Below are positions 35,426 to 44,924 of a DNA stretch of 64,000 bases, piece by piece. The translations under genes were made by a program, and so were the position numbers. Origin of the DNA: Parabacteroides sp. PF5-6 (GTDB taxonomy: Bacteria > Bacteroidota > Bacteroidia > Bacteroidales > Tannerellaceae). The notes below the pieces were generated by a model. It saw only the letters and a program-made list of their open reading frames with translations, ran no database searches and had not been told where the DNA came from. The stretch covers positions 124,001-188,000 of the forward strand of contig NZ_JAQFIN010000005.1 of NCBI RefSeq assembly GCF_029504695.1. The letters are read 5' to 3'. Position 1 is the first letter of the stretch, and each line of letters starts with the position of its first letter.

Positions 35426-37366
35426 TCAATGGGTCAAAACCACTCCGCCCTCGGGTTGGATTACCAATTGAACTTCGCCGTTGGCTTTGATGGAGATCTC
35501 ATTCATTTTTGGTTCCCGCTTCTTATCGTCGACGTATTGCGTCACCTTCTGTCCGGCAAACATCGGTAGGTTTACGTTTAATGTGATGGCTTCTTTCTGG
35601 GCGTTGATGCCGGCGACGTACCATTTGTCCTGATGGCGACGAGCCAATATACAGTATTTTCCGGGATAACCGTCGATGAAACATATATCGTCCCATGTTG
35701 TAGGCACGTTTCGCATAAAATCAATTTCAAAGGCGGGCACATCGGTCAGGTTATTGGGCGCCAGCGCAAACATTTGAACCGGACTTTGGAAAAGGATCGC
35801 GGTGGCCAACTGGAAGATATCGGTAGTAACACGTGTCGTTCCACCGTCGTTGGTCCGGTTGTGTCGTTTGTTTAATAAGACCGGGCCGAACTCCATGATG
35901 CCGACCGTATTGCGGATAAAGGGATGCAGGCAGGCGTTATAGGCTTCGTTGTCGTTGGCATGTTGGGTGAAGATCAGGTTTTCCGAAGCTAATACCGCTT
36001 CGCTGCCTACGTAATTGGGATACATCCGTTCCCAGCCGCGGGGTAGGGTACAGCCGTGGAAGATGATAGTCAGGCCATATTCGTTGGCATCCACCAGGAT
36101 ATCTTCGTATAGTTTCATTGTTTCCTGCTTGTCGCCACCGAAAAAGTCGACTTTCAAGCCTTTTACACCGACGCTTTGCAACCATTTCATCTCTTTGTTG
36201 CGGGCAACCGAGTTACTCATACACTGCTTCGGGCCTTGCGGAGCATCACTCCAGTATCCGTTGGAATTGTACCACAGGCAAACATCCACGCCTTTGGCAT
36301 TGGCGTATTTAACCAGTTCGGGAATACGTTCGCGCCCGATATTCGTATCCCACCAGTTATCAACCAATACAAACTCCCAATTCAGTGCGGCAGCCAGATC
36401 AATATATTTGATCTGATCGTCAAAGTTAATGCTATTGTCCTGCCACATGATCCAGCTCCAGGTTCCCCGGCCGAATTTGTATGCCTTGGAAGGTTCATAT
36501 AAAGGTTCGACCACATCGAACGGGATAGTCGTTTCGACGATCGGTTTCAGGTTGTCACCGACGGTAAGCGTCCGCCAGGGCGTTTCTCCCGGCAGGGCAA
36601 GACCTGCGGTGGCTGTTCCTATGCCATTGTTCTCTTTCGGATCGGGGAAGCTGAGCGTATAAAGCCCGTCTTTGGTGCCTTCGCTCAGGCGCGAACCGCA
36701 ATACAGGCTACTGACTCCGGTCTCGGAAACCAATACCCAACCTTCATCGCCGATATGAAAGAGTCCCGGGAAAGTATAACCATAACCGTATTTGGAAGGG
36801 GTGCCGATCGGTTCATCGGGCACGTATTCCTCTTCATAACTGGGTTTGGTGCGTTTCCAACCGATCATCGGTGTAGACTGCGGGGTCAGGAAGGTGGTTG
36901 TCTGTTGTGGAAAGTCAAAGCCTGTCGCTTCTCTTTCGATCACACAACAGGCCGTTTCCCCATATGGAGGCAGTTGATACTTAAAGGCAATATCGTTATT
37001 GCTTATCCGAAACAGGATGTCGATCTTTTTCCCGTCTTTATTGGTGAAAGTGCAGATCAGTTCGTTTGCTTTGTAATGATTCTGCGATCTTTTTATCCGG
37101 TCTTGTGTATAACTGTACTCCACCGGTTTCGCTTTCGACTCGACAAAAGTCAAACCCGTACTGAAGTCTCCGATATTGGTAACTAAACCCAAGGGCGAGT
37201 CTTCCAGAAATACTTTGCCTTTGTATTCCACACTATAATAAGGGATGCCGGCTTTCAGGTTTACTTTGAGTTTCAGATAACTATCCGGTCCGGAAACACT
37301 GGCGATCTGTCCCCGCAAAGGGAGAGCCAGAAGCACTAAAATGAGGTAAATAAATCCTTTCTTCAT
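35426..37366 (-). CDS. Secreted GH97 glycosidase, retaining (alpha-galactosidase-like)
   Basis: A 646-residue GH97 protein: signal peptide (to about RGQ), N-terminal beta-sandwich, (beta/alpha)8 catalytic barrel and a small C-terminal beta domain. The nucleophile position is Asp407 in LKVDFFGGD, and Glu462 lies 55 residues later, the same spacing as in the retaining Bacteroides alpha-galactosidase BtGal97b. SusB-type inverting members use glutamates instead. It likely removes alpha-galactosyl residues in the periplasm. No SusC/D pair adjoins it. Confidence 0.88.
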   Translation of the reverse strand: MKKGFIYLILVLLALPLRGQIASVSGPDSYLKLKVNLKAGIPYYSVEYKGKVFLEDSPLGLVTNIGDFSTGLTFVESKAKPVEYSYTQDRIKRSQNHYKANELICTFTNKDGKKIDILFRISNNDIAFKYQLPPYGETACCVIEREATGFDFPQQTTTFLTPQSTPMIGWKRTKPSYEEEYVPDEPIGTPSKYGYGYTFPGLFHIGDEGWVLVSETGVSSLYCGSRLSEGTKDGLYTLSFPDPKENNGIGTATAGLALPGETPWRTLTVGDNLKPIVETTIPFDVVEPLYEPSKAYKFGRGTWSWIMWQDNSINFDDQIKYIDLAAALNWEFVLVDNWWDTNIGRERIPELVKYANAKGVDVCLWYNSNGYWSDAPQGPKQCMSNSVARNKEMKWLQSVGVKGLKVDFFGGDKQETMKLYEDILVDANEYGLTIIFHGCTLPRGWERMYPNYVGSEAVLASENLIFTQHANDNEAYNACLHPFIRNTVGIMEFGPVLLNKRHNRTNDGGTTRVTTDIFQLATAILFQSPVQMFALAPNNLTDVPAFEIDFMRNVPTTWDDICFIDGYPGKYCILARRHQDKWYVAGINAQKEAITLNVNLPMFAGQKVTQYVDDKKREPKMNEISIKANGEVQLVIQPEGGVVLTH

Positions 37367-37377
37367 AACGTATAGAT

Positions 37378-37407
37378 GACACTATTGTTTTAACAGTGTC
37401 AAATATA
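37378..37407 (-). promoter_or_regulatory. GH97 promoter with inverted repeat
   Basis: Minus-strand -7 box TATATTTG (37400-37407). Immediately downstream of it, GACACT (37378-37383) and AGTGTC (37395-37400) form an inverted repeat over the expected transcription start, a possible operator. Confidence 0.45.
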
Positions 37408-37466
37408 CGTTTTTTCTAATACAAACGTAGGTTCGATATATAAAATGTGCCCATCAAGAGGAAACA

Positions 37467-38591
37467 CTAAAAAGAGTGTAGCCGAAGCCAGATGGCCAGG
37501 AAGTGATCGTAAATAATATATCCTTCTGCTGTTCTATAAACTAACTCGTTTTGGAGCAACTTCTTGAGTGCTGTATTTACACTGCTCGCTGCTTTCAGCT
37601 TATATTGAGCAATAAACTCACCGGAGTTGATCTCCTTTACCGGCTGTGATTTGGCGATTGCTTTAAGTAGCTTTATACTCATAGAGGGATAAGCTGTCAG
37701 CAGATTCTCATATGTATAAGTCGATTCGTCTACAATCTCTGAAATCGCTTCATCGACTCGTTCGATATCAGGCTGGCGGTGGTAGGCGTAGAGTCTATTA
37801 AGGATTGCTTGTATATACCAGGTATGACCGGAAAAAGAAGTATAGATGTGATGAAAAGTATCCGAATGCATATCGAAAGATTGTTCTTTGAAGAATGCGG
37901 CCGCAAACTTTTCATACTCCGTTTCGTTTATGCAGTCGATCGTAATGGTCTGAGTGCTTTGGTAGAAAGGACGTTTAGCCGACATGAACATTTCTTGCAT
38001 GATATGCTGTTTACTACCAGAGAAAATGAAATTCACATTCGGAAGAAACTGAGTATACGATCGTAACAAGGCTTCGAGACCCTTTTCCGGATATTCATTG
38101 ATCTGCTGGAACTCGTCGATAGCTATATAACAGCGTCGCTCTGAAGAACCAAGATAGTCAAAGATTTCTTTGATCGTTATCTGTTCATTTTCGGGGGTAA
38201 TATCGATCGTTACTTTAGGAGTACCCGTTAGTTCATCAAAAGTGAAGACCGGTCGACAACTTCTGATAAATTTGGAAACCCGACTTACCGCTTTCTGCGG
38301 GATGGTATCAAGGGAACCTAAAACAGTATTGGCAAACATTTGAACGAAATCAGCCGTGTTCTGGGTTGAAAATATATCCATATACAACGTAACTATTTCG
38401 GCTTTTTGCTCTTTTAGCTTGTAGAATACGTTTTTTATCAGCCCGGTTTTTCCCATGCGGCGAGGAGCTATCAATGTGATGTTTCGCTCATTGTGTAAAG
38501 CATCGGTCATAATCGCAGTTTCACGCACACGATCACAGAAATACTCAGGGCTATGATAACCCGTAATTAGAAAAGGATTGTTCGGCTTCAT
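37467..38591 (-). CDS. AAA-type ATPase of the archaeal-like ATP-binding family
   Basis: About 374 residues. Walker A is APRRMGKTG, Walker B CYIAIDEFQQI and a sensor-like FIFSGSKQH follows. The C-terminal 90 residues are a winged-helix-like region (AIAKSQPVKEINSGEFIAQYKL...). These stand-alone ATPases are common in Bacteroidota and their role is unknown. ATG at 38591 (MKPNNPFL) is the likely start. Confidence 0.8.
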   Translation of the reverse strand: MKPNNPFLITGYHSPEYFCDRVRETAIMTDALHNERNITLIAPRRMGKTGLIKNVFYKLKEQKAEIVTLYMDIFSTQNTADFVQMFANTVLGSLDTIPQKAVSRVSKFIRSCRPVFTFDELTGTPKVTIDITPENEQITIKEIFDYLGSSERRCYIAIDEFQQINEYPEKGLEALLRSYTQFLPNVNFIFSGSKQHIMQEMFMSAKRPFYQSTQTITIDCINETEYEKFAAAFFKEQSFDMHSDTFHHIYTSFSGHTWYIQAILNRLYAYHRQPDIERVDEAISEIVDESTYTYENLLTAYPSMSIKLLKAIAKSQPVKEINSGEFIAQYKLKAASSVNTALKKLLQNELVYRTAEGYIIYDHFLAIWLRLHSF

Positions 38592-38684
38592 ATTCATTAA
38601 AATTAGTCGTTTGGCGTGACTCGCCATAATCCATGCAAGCACGGATTCTGCACTCGCTACTTCAAACGTTCTTATCTTTTATGC

Positions 38685-38717
38685 AAATTGCGTAACGCTT
38701 TTAACGTTACGCAATTT
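38685..38717. repeat. Perfect 13-bp inverted repeat upstream of the ATPase gene
   Basis: AAATTGCGTAACG, 7-nt loop, CGTTACGCAATTT. It lies about 95-125 bp before the ATPase start and could be an operator or a terminator for the remnant genes to its right. Confidence 0.6.
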
Positions 38718-38857
38718 ACGCAATATTTCTAAGATGCCAAATGAACGGGCAATAAATCGGTCATTTATCATTCTACTTCGCCTTAAAGAGCCAGCGGTGG
38801 CTGACAGGAGAAGGACTCCTATCATAAAGTATATCTTATTCATTGTTGTTGTTTTGA

Positions 38858-38974
38858 ATTACGAATTACGAATTAAAAATTACGAATTGAAGGCAATAAG
38901 AAGTATAAAGCAATTCCAACTTGGAAAGGCTTTATGCCTTAGCATTCGTAATTTTTAATTCGTAATTCGTAATT
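38858..38974. repeat. AATTACG heptamer hairpin
   Basis: AATTACGAATTACGAATTA-type units at 38858-38888 face inverted CGTAATTCGTAATT units at 38947-38974, forming a large hairpin after the asparaginase remnant. A short minus-strand frame before it (38843 leftwards, MNKIYFMIGVLLLSATAG...) looks like a stray signal peptide and is not called as a gene. Confidence 0.75.
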
Positions 38975-38977
38975 GTA

Positions 38978-39195
38978 TTAGTATTCCGCAAACATCCTCT
39001 GTATCTCCTTATAGTCATTCGTTTTCGTCAATGCCAGCATCAACAATACGCGGGCACGGTACGGATTGATAAACCAGGAGGCAGTAAAACCGTGGGCATC
39101 GTCATCTACCTCGTCCCACTGGGCCGTTGGGCCGGTCATGATACGGGAAGAGCGCACAATGGCTACGCCGTTTTCTACCAGGCGCTTAAAAGCAC
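38978..39195 (-). pseudogene. L-asparaginase C-terminal remnant
   Basis: About 72 codons matching the extreme C-terminus of type II L-asparaginase: LVENGVAIVRSSR, a G and D-rich middle, FINPYRARVLLMLALTKTNDYKEIQRMF and a normal stop. The N-terminal 270 or so residues, including both active-site threonines, are missing. Homology ends exactly where the palindromic element at 39196 begins, so the element or a deletion at its edge removed the rest. Confidence 0.85.
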
Positions 39196-39501
39196 ACATA
39201 AAAGTTTTGCACCCCCTTTCACCTTTCACCGATCGCCAGATCCCTGTATTGATCAGCGTTTCGGGTGAAAGCTTGGAGGGGGATGGAGGCTTTCCGAAAA
39301 AAGCCGGCAGCCTTTTCCAAAAGGCCGCCGGCCTTTTTTAAAGGGCTGCCGGAGTTTTGGAAAAGGCTGCCGGCCTTTTTTGGGAAGCTTCCAGTTTGTC
39401 GTTTTTTTTGAGGTATTTTTTTACCCTTCACCCGAAACGCTGATCAATACAGGGATCTGGTGATCGGTGAAAGGTGAAGACCGGGGTGAAAACTTTTATG
39501 T
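39196..39501. mobile_element. 306-bp palindromic, MITE-like element (A-module)
   Basis: The ends ACATAAAAGTTTT (39196-39208) and AAAACTTTTATGT (39489-39501) are perfect inverted repeats. Inside, 39218-39269 pairs with 39427-39478 at 51 of 52 positions. The centre holds GCCGGCCTTTT-type units. One arm of the same sequence occurs in both composite repeats (about 20200-20276 and 54829-54901). It has no coding frame. It adjoins the truncated asparaginase. No target duplication is obvious, so mobility is inferred. Confidence 0.65.
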
Positions 39502-39522
39502 GGTAAAAATACCGCGTGTATC

Positions 39523-40185
39523 TCAATCCAACGCATTCGCATAATTGCAAAGATCGATCACTTGCTCTACAGAATCCATATCGATCTTTTTGTCTTTAAT
39601 AAATGCTTCCAATGCAGCGGTGCGTTGTTTGGGATAGATTTTCAAAAATTGGTTGAATGAAAGGAAAGATTTTAGTTTTCCTTTATACTCTACCTGGTAT
39701 TTTTTCTCAATGCCTTTAATTATCCAGCGGTCGTCGCCTTCTAATTGGTATCTTAACCCGCCGGATTGGAAAGAAGAAAAGGAATCGATCGAGGACGTTT
39801 GGGAACGGCCACCGTATGCCGATTTCTTTCCCCGGTCGACCAGTTTTCCTTTGTATTCGACCAGCACCCTCGGATTTTCCTGTTGCACCACCTCGCTGGC
39901 TTCCCCTTTATTGCCGATCATAAAAATACGATCCTCCGTTTTGACGATCCCGACCTTTTCGGGTTCACCAAATTCCTTTATCGTATTATTGTCGCTCACG
40001 TCGATAAAAACAAAACGATTAGATACCAGGCTGAAATTTATTTTCGCGTTATAAACTCTCCCGTCTTTATAGAGTATCTGCCCGTCTTGGAAGTCCTGAA
40101 AAAGATACTGTGCCTGCTTTTCCTCTGCCCATACCATCACTGTACTAAAAAGACATAGTAAACAAAAAGTAATTAACCGTCTCAT
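39523..40185 (-). CDS. Secreted protein of unknown function
   Basis: A 220-residue protein with signal peptide MRRLITFCLLCLFSTVMVWA. It contains two similar short beta motifs, RVLVEYKGKLVDRGKK and YQVEYKGKLKSF, and GQILYKDGRVYNAKINFSL, a pattern seen in Bacteroidota envelope proteins without known function. The ATG at 40185 is preferred; a longer frame to 40404 runs through a terminator and promoter and is unlikely to be translated. Confidence 0.65.
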   Translation of the reverse strand: MRRLITFCLLCLFSTVMVWAEEKQAQYLFQDFQDGQILYKDGRVYNAKINFSLVSNRFVFIDVSDNNTIKEFGEPEKVGIVKTEDRIFMIGNKGEASEVVQQENPRVLVEYKGKLVDRGKKSAYGGRSQTSSIDSFSSFQSGGLRYQLEGDDRWIIKGIEKKYQVEYKGKLKSFLSFNQFLKIYPKQRTAALEAFIKDKKIDMDSVEQVIDLCNYANALD

Positions 40186-40251
40186 AATGTATGTTTTTGA
40201 TGATTTGCATACAATATTCGGAAAAAAAAAGGATAAAAACAATAATTTCCC

Positions 40252-40338
40252 TATCTTTGCAGTGAGTAATAGTTTTTTCATAATTAAAGGAAAAAAGTTT
40301 AGGCGTCCCGGACTTGTGATAAGTCTGGGCGTTTTTTT
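40252..40338 (+). ncRNA. Candidate small RNA: promoter followed within 50 nt by a strong terminator
   Basis: TATCTTTG (40252-40259) is followed by an intrinsic terminator: CGTCCCGGACTT (40304-40315), 5-nt loop, AAGTCTGGGCG (40321-40331), then seven T. A transcript of about 70 nt would start near 40267. No coding frame lies between. It could also be the remains of a lost gene leader. No -33 element was found. Confidence 0.35.
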
Positions 40339-40371
40339 ATGGGCTGTCGGCAAAGTGAGGTGTCTTATAAG

Positions 40372-40490
40372 GTATTGAAAATGAGACATTAATATCCTCT
40401 TCAAAAACTACCGGAAGTTTGCGCGCAAACTTCCGGTAGTTTGGCGACAAAATATTAGTAGTTTGCGCGCAAAGTACCGGTAGTTTGAAA
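40372..40490. repeat. B-module: partial copy of the composite repeat head
   Basis: GAGACATTAATATCCTCTTC followed by palindromic ACTACCGG(A/T)AGTTT units and GCGACAAAATATTAGTAGTTT matches 20085-20200 of the composite element. It stands without the later modules and is separated from the A-module at 39196-39501 by one gene. Confidence 0.8.
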
Positions 40491-40508
40491 AAGAGGGTCT
40501 GCCCCGGA

Positions 40509-41789
40509 TCAAAGTTCCCCTTTAGCCTTATGGTATTCGGTGCGGCTGAGTTCGCGTTGGGCTTGGGCGTTGATGTGATCGGCCTGGGCTTTTTGCCAGA
40601 CGGCCTGGGCTTCCAGGTGGTCGGCGATGGTTTCCATGCCTTGCTCGTAGAGGTTTTTGCTCAGGCGCATATTCTCTTCGGCTTGCTGGATGGCGCGGTA
40701 GGTGAGCTCGGTTTCAAACCGGGCTTCGTCGAGGGCATTGTATGCCTGCGCCACTTCCAGCGACATCTTTTCTTCGGCATCCTGGCGTTGCAGGGTGGCG
40801 ATGTTCTCTTCCACCCGGGCGGAACGTATCTTATTCCTTCCTTTGCCCCATTCAAACAAGGGGATGTTCACGGAGAACAAAGCGGAGACGCTACCTTTGG
40901 AGATCATCTTGTCGTCGTTCAGATACAATCCGTCGAGGTAGTTGTAACCGGCACGGACACCGACGGTCGGCAGATAGTCGGCGCGTGTCAAGCGTACTTC
41001 CTGCTTCTTCAAATCGATCTGTTGGGATAGCAGCTGATATTCGGGGCGGTTGGTGATATCTGCCTGAAATGAAACGTTTTCCATGCCATTGCTCTCCGGA
41101 AAGGTGCCGGATACTTCAACCGGCGTGTCGAGCGGCAGTCCGATGACCTGGCAGAGGTTCATCCGTGCCAGGCGGATCGCATTCTCCGCGCGCCGCAGTT
41201 GCAAGTCTGCCTCATTCAGCTTGACCTGTACTTTCAATACATCGTTTCGTTGCTTGAGCCCGACAGCCTGCGCTTTCTCCACATTGCGCAATAGCTCGCT
41301 GACAACCTCTTTATAGGCTAAGACTGTCAGATGCAGTTCACGCACCTGCACACAGGTCCAGTACGCCCCGTCGGCAGCAACCATCACTTCCGCGTGTGTC
41401 AGTTCGCGATTGGTTTTCGCCATCTCCCGGCCGATTTGCGACATACGGTAAGCCGCCGTGATCTTCCCTCCGGCATAGATCGGTTGTTCCACCTGCACGC
41501 CGGCGATCAGTGTTTTGTTCAGGCTAAATTCGAGTGGCATATTCATCAACATAAAATCAGACTGGCCCGACGAGAAGTTGTACATGCCCGAGGCGGAGAA
41601 CTTCGGCAGGAAGTTTGCCCGGTAGGCACTCACCTCATAACCGGCTCTTTCATTGTTCTTCAGGGCGATTGCAGCCTGTTTATTGTTCTCTAAAGCCATT
41701 TCGCGACATTGTTCCAGTGTCAGGGATTGCTGTGCCCCGGCAGTTACGGAGAACAAAAGAAGGAAAACGGCGTAAATGATTTGTTTCAT
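40509..41789 (-). CDS. TolC-family outer-membrane efflux protein
   Basis: A 426-residue outer membrane factor with signal peptide (to about GAQQ) and two copies of the OEP helical hairpin domain, visible in the repeated long helices with AxNxxxLxxAR-like patterns (AENAIRLARMNLCQVIG and AYNALDEARFETELTYRAI). It forms the outer-membrane and periplasmic duct of the RND pump, 6 bp downstream of the pump gene and last in the operon. Confidence 0.92.
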   Translation of the reverse strand: MKQIIYAVFLLLFSVTAGAQQSLTLEQCREMALENNKQAAIALKNNERAGYEVSAYRANFLPKFSASGMYNFSSGQSDFMLMNMPLEFSLNKTLIAGVQVEQPIYAGGKITAAYRMSQIGREMAKTNRELTHAEVMVAADGAYWTCVQVRELHLTVLAYKEVVSELLRNVEKAQAVGLKQRNDVLKVQVKLNEADLQLRRAENAIRLARMNLCQVIGLPLDTPVEVSGTFPESNGMENVSFQADITNRPEYQLLSQQIDLKKQEVRLTRADYLPTVGVRAGYNYLDGLYLNDDKMISKGSVSALFSVNIPLFEWGKGRNKIRSARVEENIATLQRQDAEEKMSLEVAQAYNALDEARFETELTYRAIQQAEENMRLSKNLYEQGMETIADHLEAQAVWQKAQADHINAQAQRELSRTEYHKAKGEL

Positions 41790-41795
41790 TGTTTA

Positions 41796-44700
41796 TTATT
41801 TATCTGATTTGACATGAATGCGGAAGAAGACCGCATATAAGACCGGAATAAAGATCAGGGTGATCAGGGTGCCGACCAATAGTCCGCCCATGATCGTCAC
41901 CGCCAGCGAGCCGAACATATCGTCCGACAACAACGGGATCATGCCCAGGATCGTAGTCATCGACGCCATCATCACGGGACGGAAACGGCTGGACGAGCTG
42001 TCGAGCAAGGCCTTGACCGGTTCTATGCCCGCATTGAGCTGTAGGTTGATCTCGTCCATTAGTACGATCCCGTTCTTCACCATCATGCCGATCAGCCCGA
42101 GTACCCCGACAATGGCCACAAAACCAAAGGTCTTTCCCGAGATCAAGACCGAGAGCACCACCCCGATACAGATCAGCGGGATGCAGCAGAAGATAATTGC
42201 CGGCTTGCGGTAGTCCTTGAATAAGAGGATCAGGATGGTGATCATCAGGATAATCGCCAGCGGGAAGTTCTTAAATAGGTATTTCGTTGCTTGTGCACTG
42301 GCTTTCTGTTCGCCTTCCCACTGCAGTTGGTAGCCCTCGGGTAGTGGGATGGATTCGATTTGCCGGTGGATGTCCTGTAATACTTCGCTGGCGCGGTATC
42401 CACTGGCAGGGTTACATTGGGCGCGCATGGCCCGTTGCCCGTTATAGCGGACGACCACCGGATCTTCCCATTTGAGTTTGACTCCGTGGGTTGCCTGGCT
42501 CAGTGGAATGGTACGTAACACGCTCTCGAGCAAGTCTTCTTCGGATATGCTTCCGGTGATCAGTCCCTGTATTGTCTGTTTATCCAGTTGTTGCAGGGGC
42601 GGGATCATACTGAAGATCGGGGTGTTCTCTAATGATTCGACGGGTTTGCCATCCGAATCGACCGTTTTGAGGTAGATCGTGCGGCTGTGTTGCCCCTCGT
42701 AGAAGGTGGTGATGGGGATGCCTCCCGTTGCCGAAAGCACGGAAAGTCCGACATCCGACCGTGTCAGCCCGATATCCCGGGCGACAGCCTGGTTGTAGTC
42801 GATCATCAAGACCGGCGTTTCGGGTTCCCAGTCGTTGCGGATCAACATCGCACCCGGAGAGTCTTCCATGATAGCCTCCGCTTGTGCCGTCAGGTCTTTG
42901 AGTACGGCCGGATCGGGACCGCTGAACTGGGCCTCGATGGGGTATTTCTTATACATTAAATTATAACGCTTGAGGCGGACATAGGCTTCGGGATAGGTTG
43001 CCGTCAGGTATGCCTGCAACTCATCGATGGAAGCGACCAGCGCTTTAGGTGATACATAGTCGACAATCAATTCGCCGTACGAAAGCGATGGATCGGCAAT
43101 GCTCCGCACCAGGTTGTACCGGCTGGGCGTACCACCGATCGAGGTGGTCACATGGGTAATATCCTCCCGCCGGAGCAGATAGTCTTCGATCTCTGCCAAT
43201 TCGGCTTTCACCTGCGTGCTGTTGCTCCCTTCCGGCAGTTTATATTCAATGTATAGTTGATCGTAATTCATGTCAGGGAAAAACTCCTGCGGCAAGAAAC
43301 GGTAACAGAACGCGCTGATGGCCACAAGGACAACGGCGATGCAGATTGTAACCGTCTTATGGCTTAAGTTCCAGTATAAGACCTTGCGCAAGAGCTGGTA
43401 GTATTTGCTACTATAAGGTTCTTGTCCTTCTTTATTCACTTTGGGATGCAGCATCCGGTCGGCATCGATCGGCACTTGTGTAAGCGCCAATACCCAACTG
43501 ATAATCAGCGATACCGCCAATACGATAAAGAGGTCGCGCACATACACCCCGGCGGTGTCCGGTGAAAGGAAGATCGGGAAGAACGCCAGGATGGCGATAG
43601 CGGTAGCGCCAAGCAGAGGTACTGCCGTCTTACGCCCGATGTTTGTCAAAGCTTCCCGTCGAGGAATGCCCCGGCTCAGGTCGACCAGTATGCCATCGAC
43701 AATCACTATCGCATTATCAACCAGCATACCCATCGCCAGGATAAACGAGGCAAGGGATACGCGCTGCAGGGAACCGTCGAAGAAGTTCAACACCAGGAAC
43801 GAGCCGAAAACGATGATCACCAGACTAAGTCCCAGGATCAATCCGCTCTTGAAGCCCATCGTAAAGATCAGGATAAGGATCACGATCAATACCGACTCGA
43901 GCAAGTTGATCAGAAACGTACTGATCGCATTGTTCACCCGGTCGGGCTGAAAGAATACTTTATGGAATTCTATTCCTACCGGAACACGACCGGCCTGTAT
44001 CTCTTCCAATTTCTGCTCGACCTGTTTGCCCAGCTTGGTGATGTCCGTGCCACTCTGGGCGGAGATCGACAAGCCCAGTGCTTTGCGGCTGTCGTAGCGT
44101 AATTCGTTTCGGCTGGGTTCCTCGTAATCCATGCGAACAACGGCAATATCCTTCAGACGTAGCTGGTCTTGTTCATGGCCTTGCAGGATCAGGTTCTCGA
44201 TATCGGCCACCTGGCGGTAGCGGTCGTTGACCGAGACACGCAGGCGTTTGAAATCGCTCTCGTAATATCCTGAATAGATAGTTTGGTTTTGTCCGTTCAA
44301 TGTGGAAAGCACTTCGGCCGGGTGCACACCCAGGTTTGCCATCCGGTCTTGCCGGAGTTCGATATGGATACATTCCTCGCGTTTGCCGTAGATATCCACG
44401 CGGGATATGCCGGGAATATTCTGTATCTCCCGCTTGGCCAATTCGGCATAGTCGCCCAGCTCGCGGTCGGAGAAGCCGTCGGAAGTAATCGCGAAAAACA
44501 TGCCGTAGACATCACCGAAGTCATCGACCACCGCCGATCTGCCGGTGCCTTCGGGCAGTTGCGACTGCACGTCGTTGACTTTCCGGCGCAATATATCCCA
44601 GTGCTGCTCGATCTCACTGTCGGAAACCGTTGTCAGCAATTCCACCGTGATCATGGATACGTCGTTCATCGAACGGCTTTGCACATTATCGATATTCGGC

Positions 44701-44924
44701 ATCGAACGGATACTTTTCTCCAGTACGTCGGTTACTTCCAATTCGACCTGATGCGCCGATGCGCCGGGATAGGTCGTAACGATCATCGCCTGCTTGACCC
44801 GAATCTCCGGATCTTCCAGTTTGCTCATATCATAAAAGGAGAGGATTCCCCCAACCACCAGGACAACGATCAGGAAGTAGATCAGTTTCTTATTGTCGAG
44901 CGCCCAACTGCTAATGTCGATCAT
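41796..44924 (-). CDS. RND efflux transporter permease
   Basis: A 1042-residue RND permease: TM1 near residue 12, two large periplasmic loops and 12 membrane segments, ending FIPVLYAVFFRI. In TM4 the motif is GMLVDNAIVIVDG, so the first Asp of the AcrB proton-relay pair is present and the second is Asn. It is AcrB/HAE-like rather than CzcA-like in the periplasmic region, but the substrate is unknown. It overlaps the adaptor gene by 4 bp (ATGA). Confidence 0.92.
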   Translation of the reverse strand: MIDISSWALDNKKLIYFLIVVLVVGGILSFYDMSKLEDPEIRVKQAMIVTTYPGASAHQVELEVTDVLEKSIRSMPNIDNVQSRSMNDVSMITVELLTTVSDSEIEQHWDILRRKVNDVQSQLPEGTGRSAVVDDFGDVYGMFFAITSDGFSDRELGDYAELAKREIQNIPGISRVDIYGKREECIHIELRQDRMANLGVHPAEVLSTLNGQNQTIYSGYYESDFKRLRVSVNDRYRQVADIENLILQGHEQDQLRLKDIAVVRMDYEEPSRNELRYDSRKALGLSISAQSGTDITKLGKQVEQKLEEIQAGRVPVGIEFHKVFFQPDRVNNAISTFLINLLESVLIVILILIFTMGFKSGLILGLSLVIIVFGSFLVLNFFDGSLQRVSLASFILAMGMLVDNAIVIVDGILVDLSRGIPRREALTNIGRKTAVPLLGATAIAILAFFPIFLSPDTAGVYVRDLFIVLAVSLIISWVLALTQVPIDADRMLHPKVNKEGQEPYSSKYYQLLRKVLYWNLSHKTVTICIAVVLVAISAFCYRFLPQEFFPDMNYDQLYIEYKLPEGSNSTQVKAELAEIEDYLLRREDITHVTTSIGGTPSRYNLVRSIADPSLSYGELIVDYVSPKALVASIDELQAYLTATYPEAYVRLKRYNLMYKKYPIEAQFSGPDPAVLKDLTAQAEAIMEDSPGAMLIRNDWEPETPVLMIDYNQAVARDIGLTRSDVGLSVLSATGGIPITTFYEGQHSRTIYLKTVDSDGKPVESLENTPIFSMIPPLQQLDKQTIQGLITGSISEEDLLESVLRTIPLSQATHGVKLKWEDPVVVRYNGQRAMRAQCNPASGYRASEVLQDIHRQIESIPLPEGYQLQWEGEQKASAQATKYLFKNFPLAIILMITILILLFKDYRKPAIIFCCIPLICIGVVLSVLISGKTFGFVAIVGVLGLIGMMVKNGIVLMDEINLQLNAGIEPVKALLDSSSSRFRPVMMASMTTILGMIPLLSDDMFGSLAVTIMGGLLVGTLITLIFIPVLYAVFFRIHVKSDK

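Noticed and set aside
38678-38843. Short minus-strand frame with a signal-peptide-like start (MNKIYFMIGVLLLSATAG)
   Set aside because: Only about 55 codons, and the part after the signal is not protein-like; possibly a stray gene start, but not supportable as a gene.
39196-39501. Insertion sequence with a transposase
   Set aside because: No coding frame of useful length; called only as a non-autonomous palindromic element.
40186-40404. N-terminal extension of the secreted unknown protein
   Set aside because: It would run through the candidate promoter and terminator at 40252-40338, and a good signal peptide starts at 40185.
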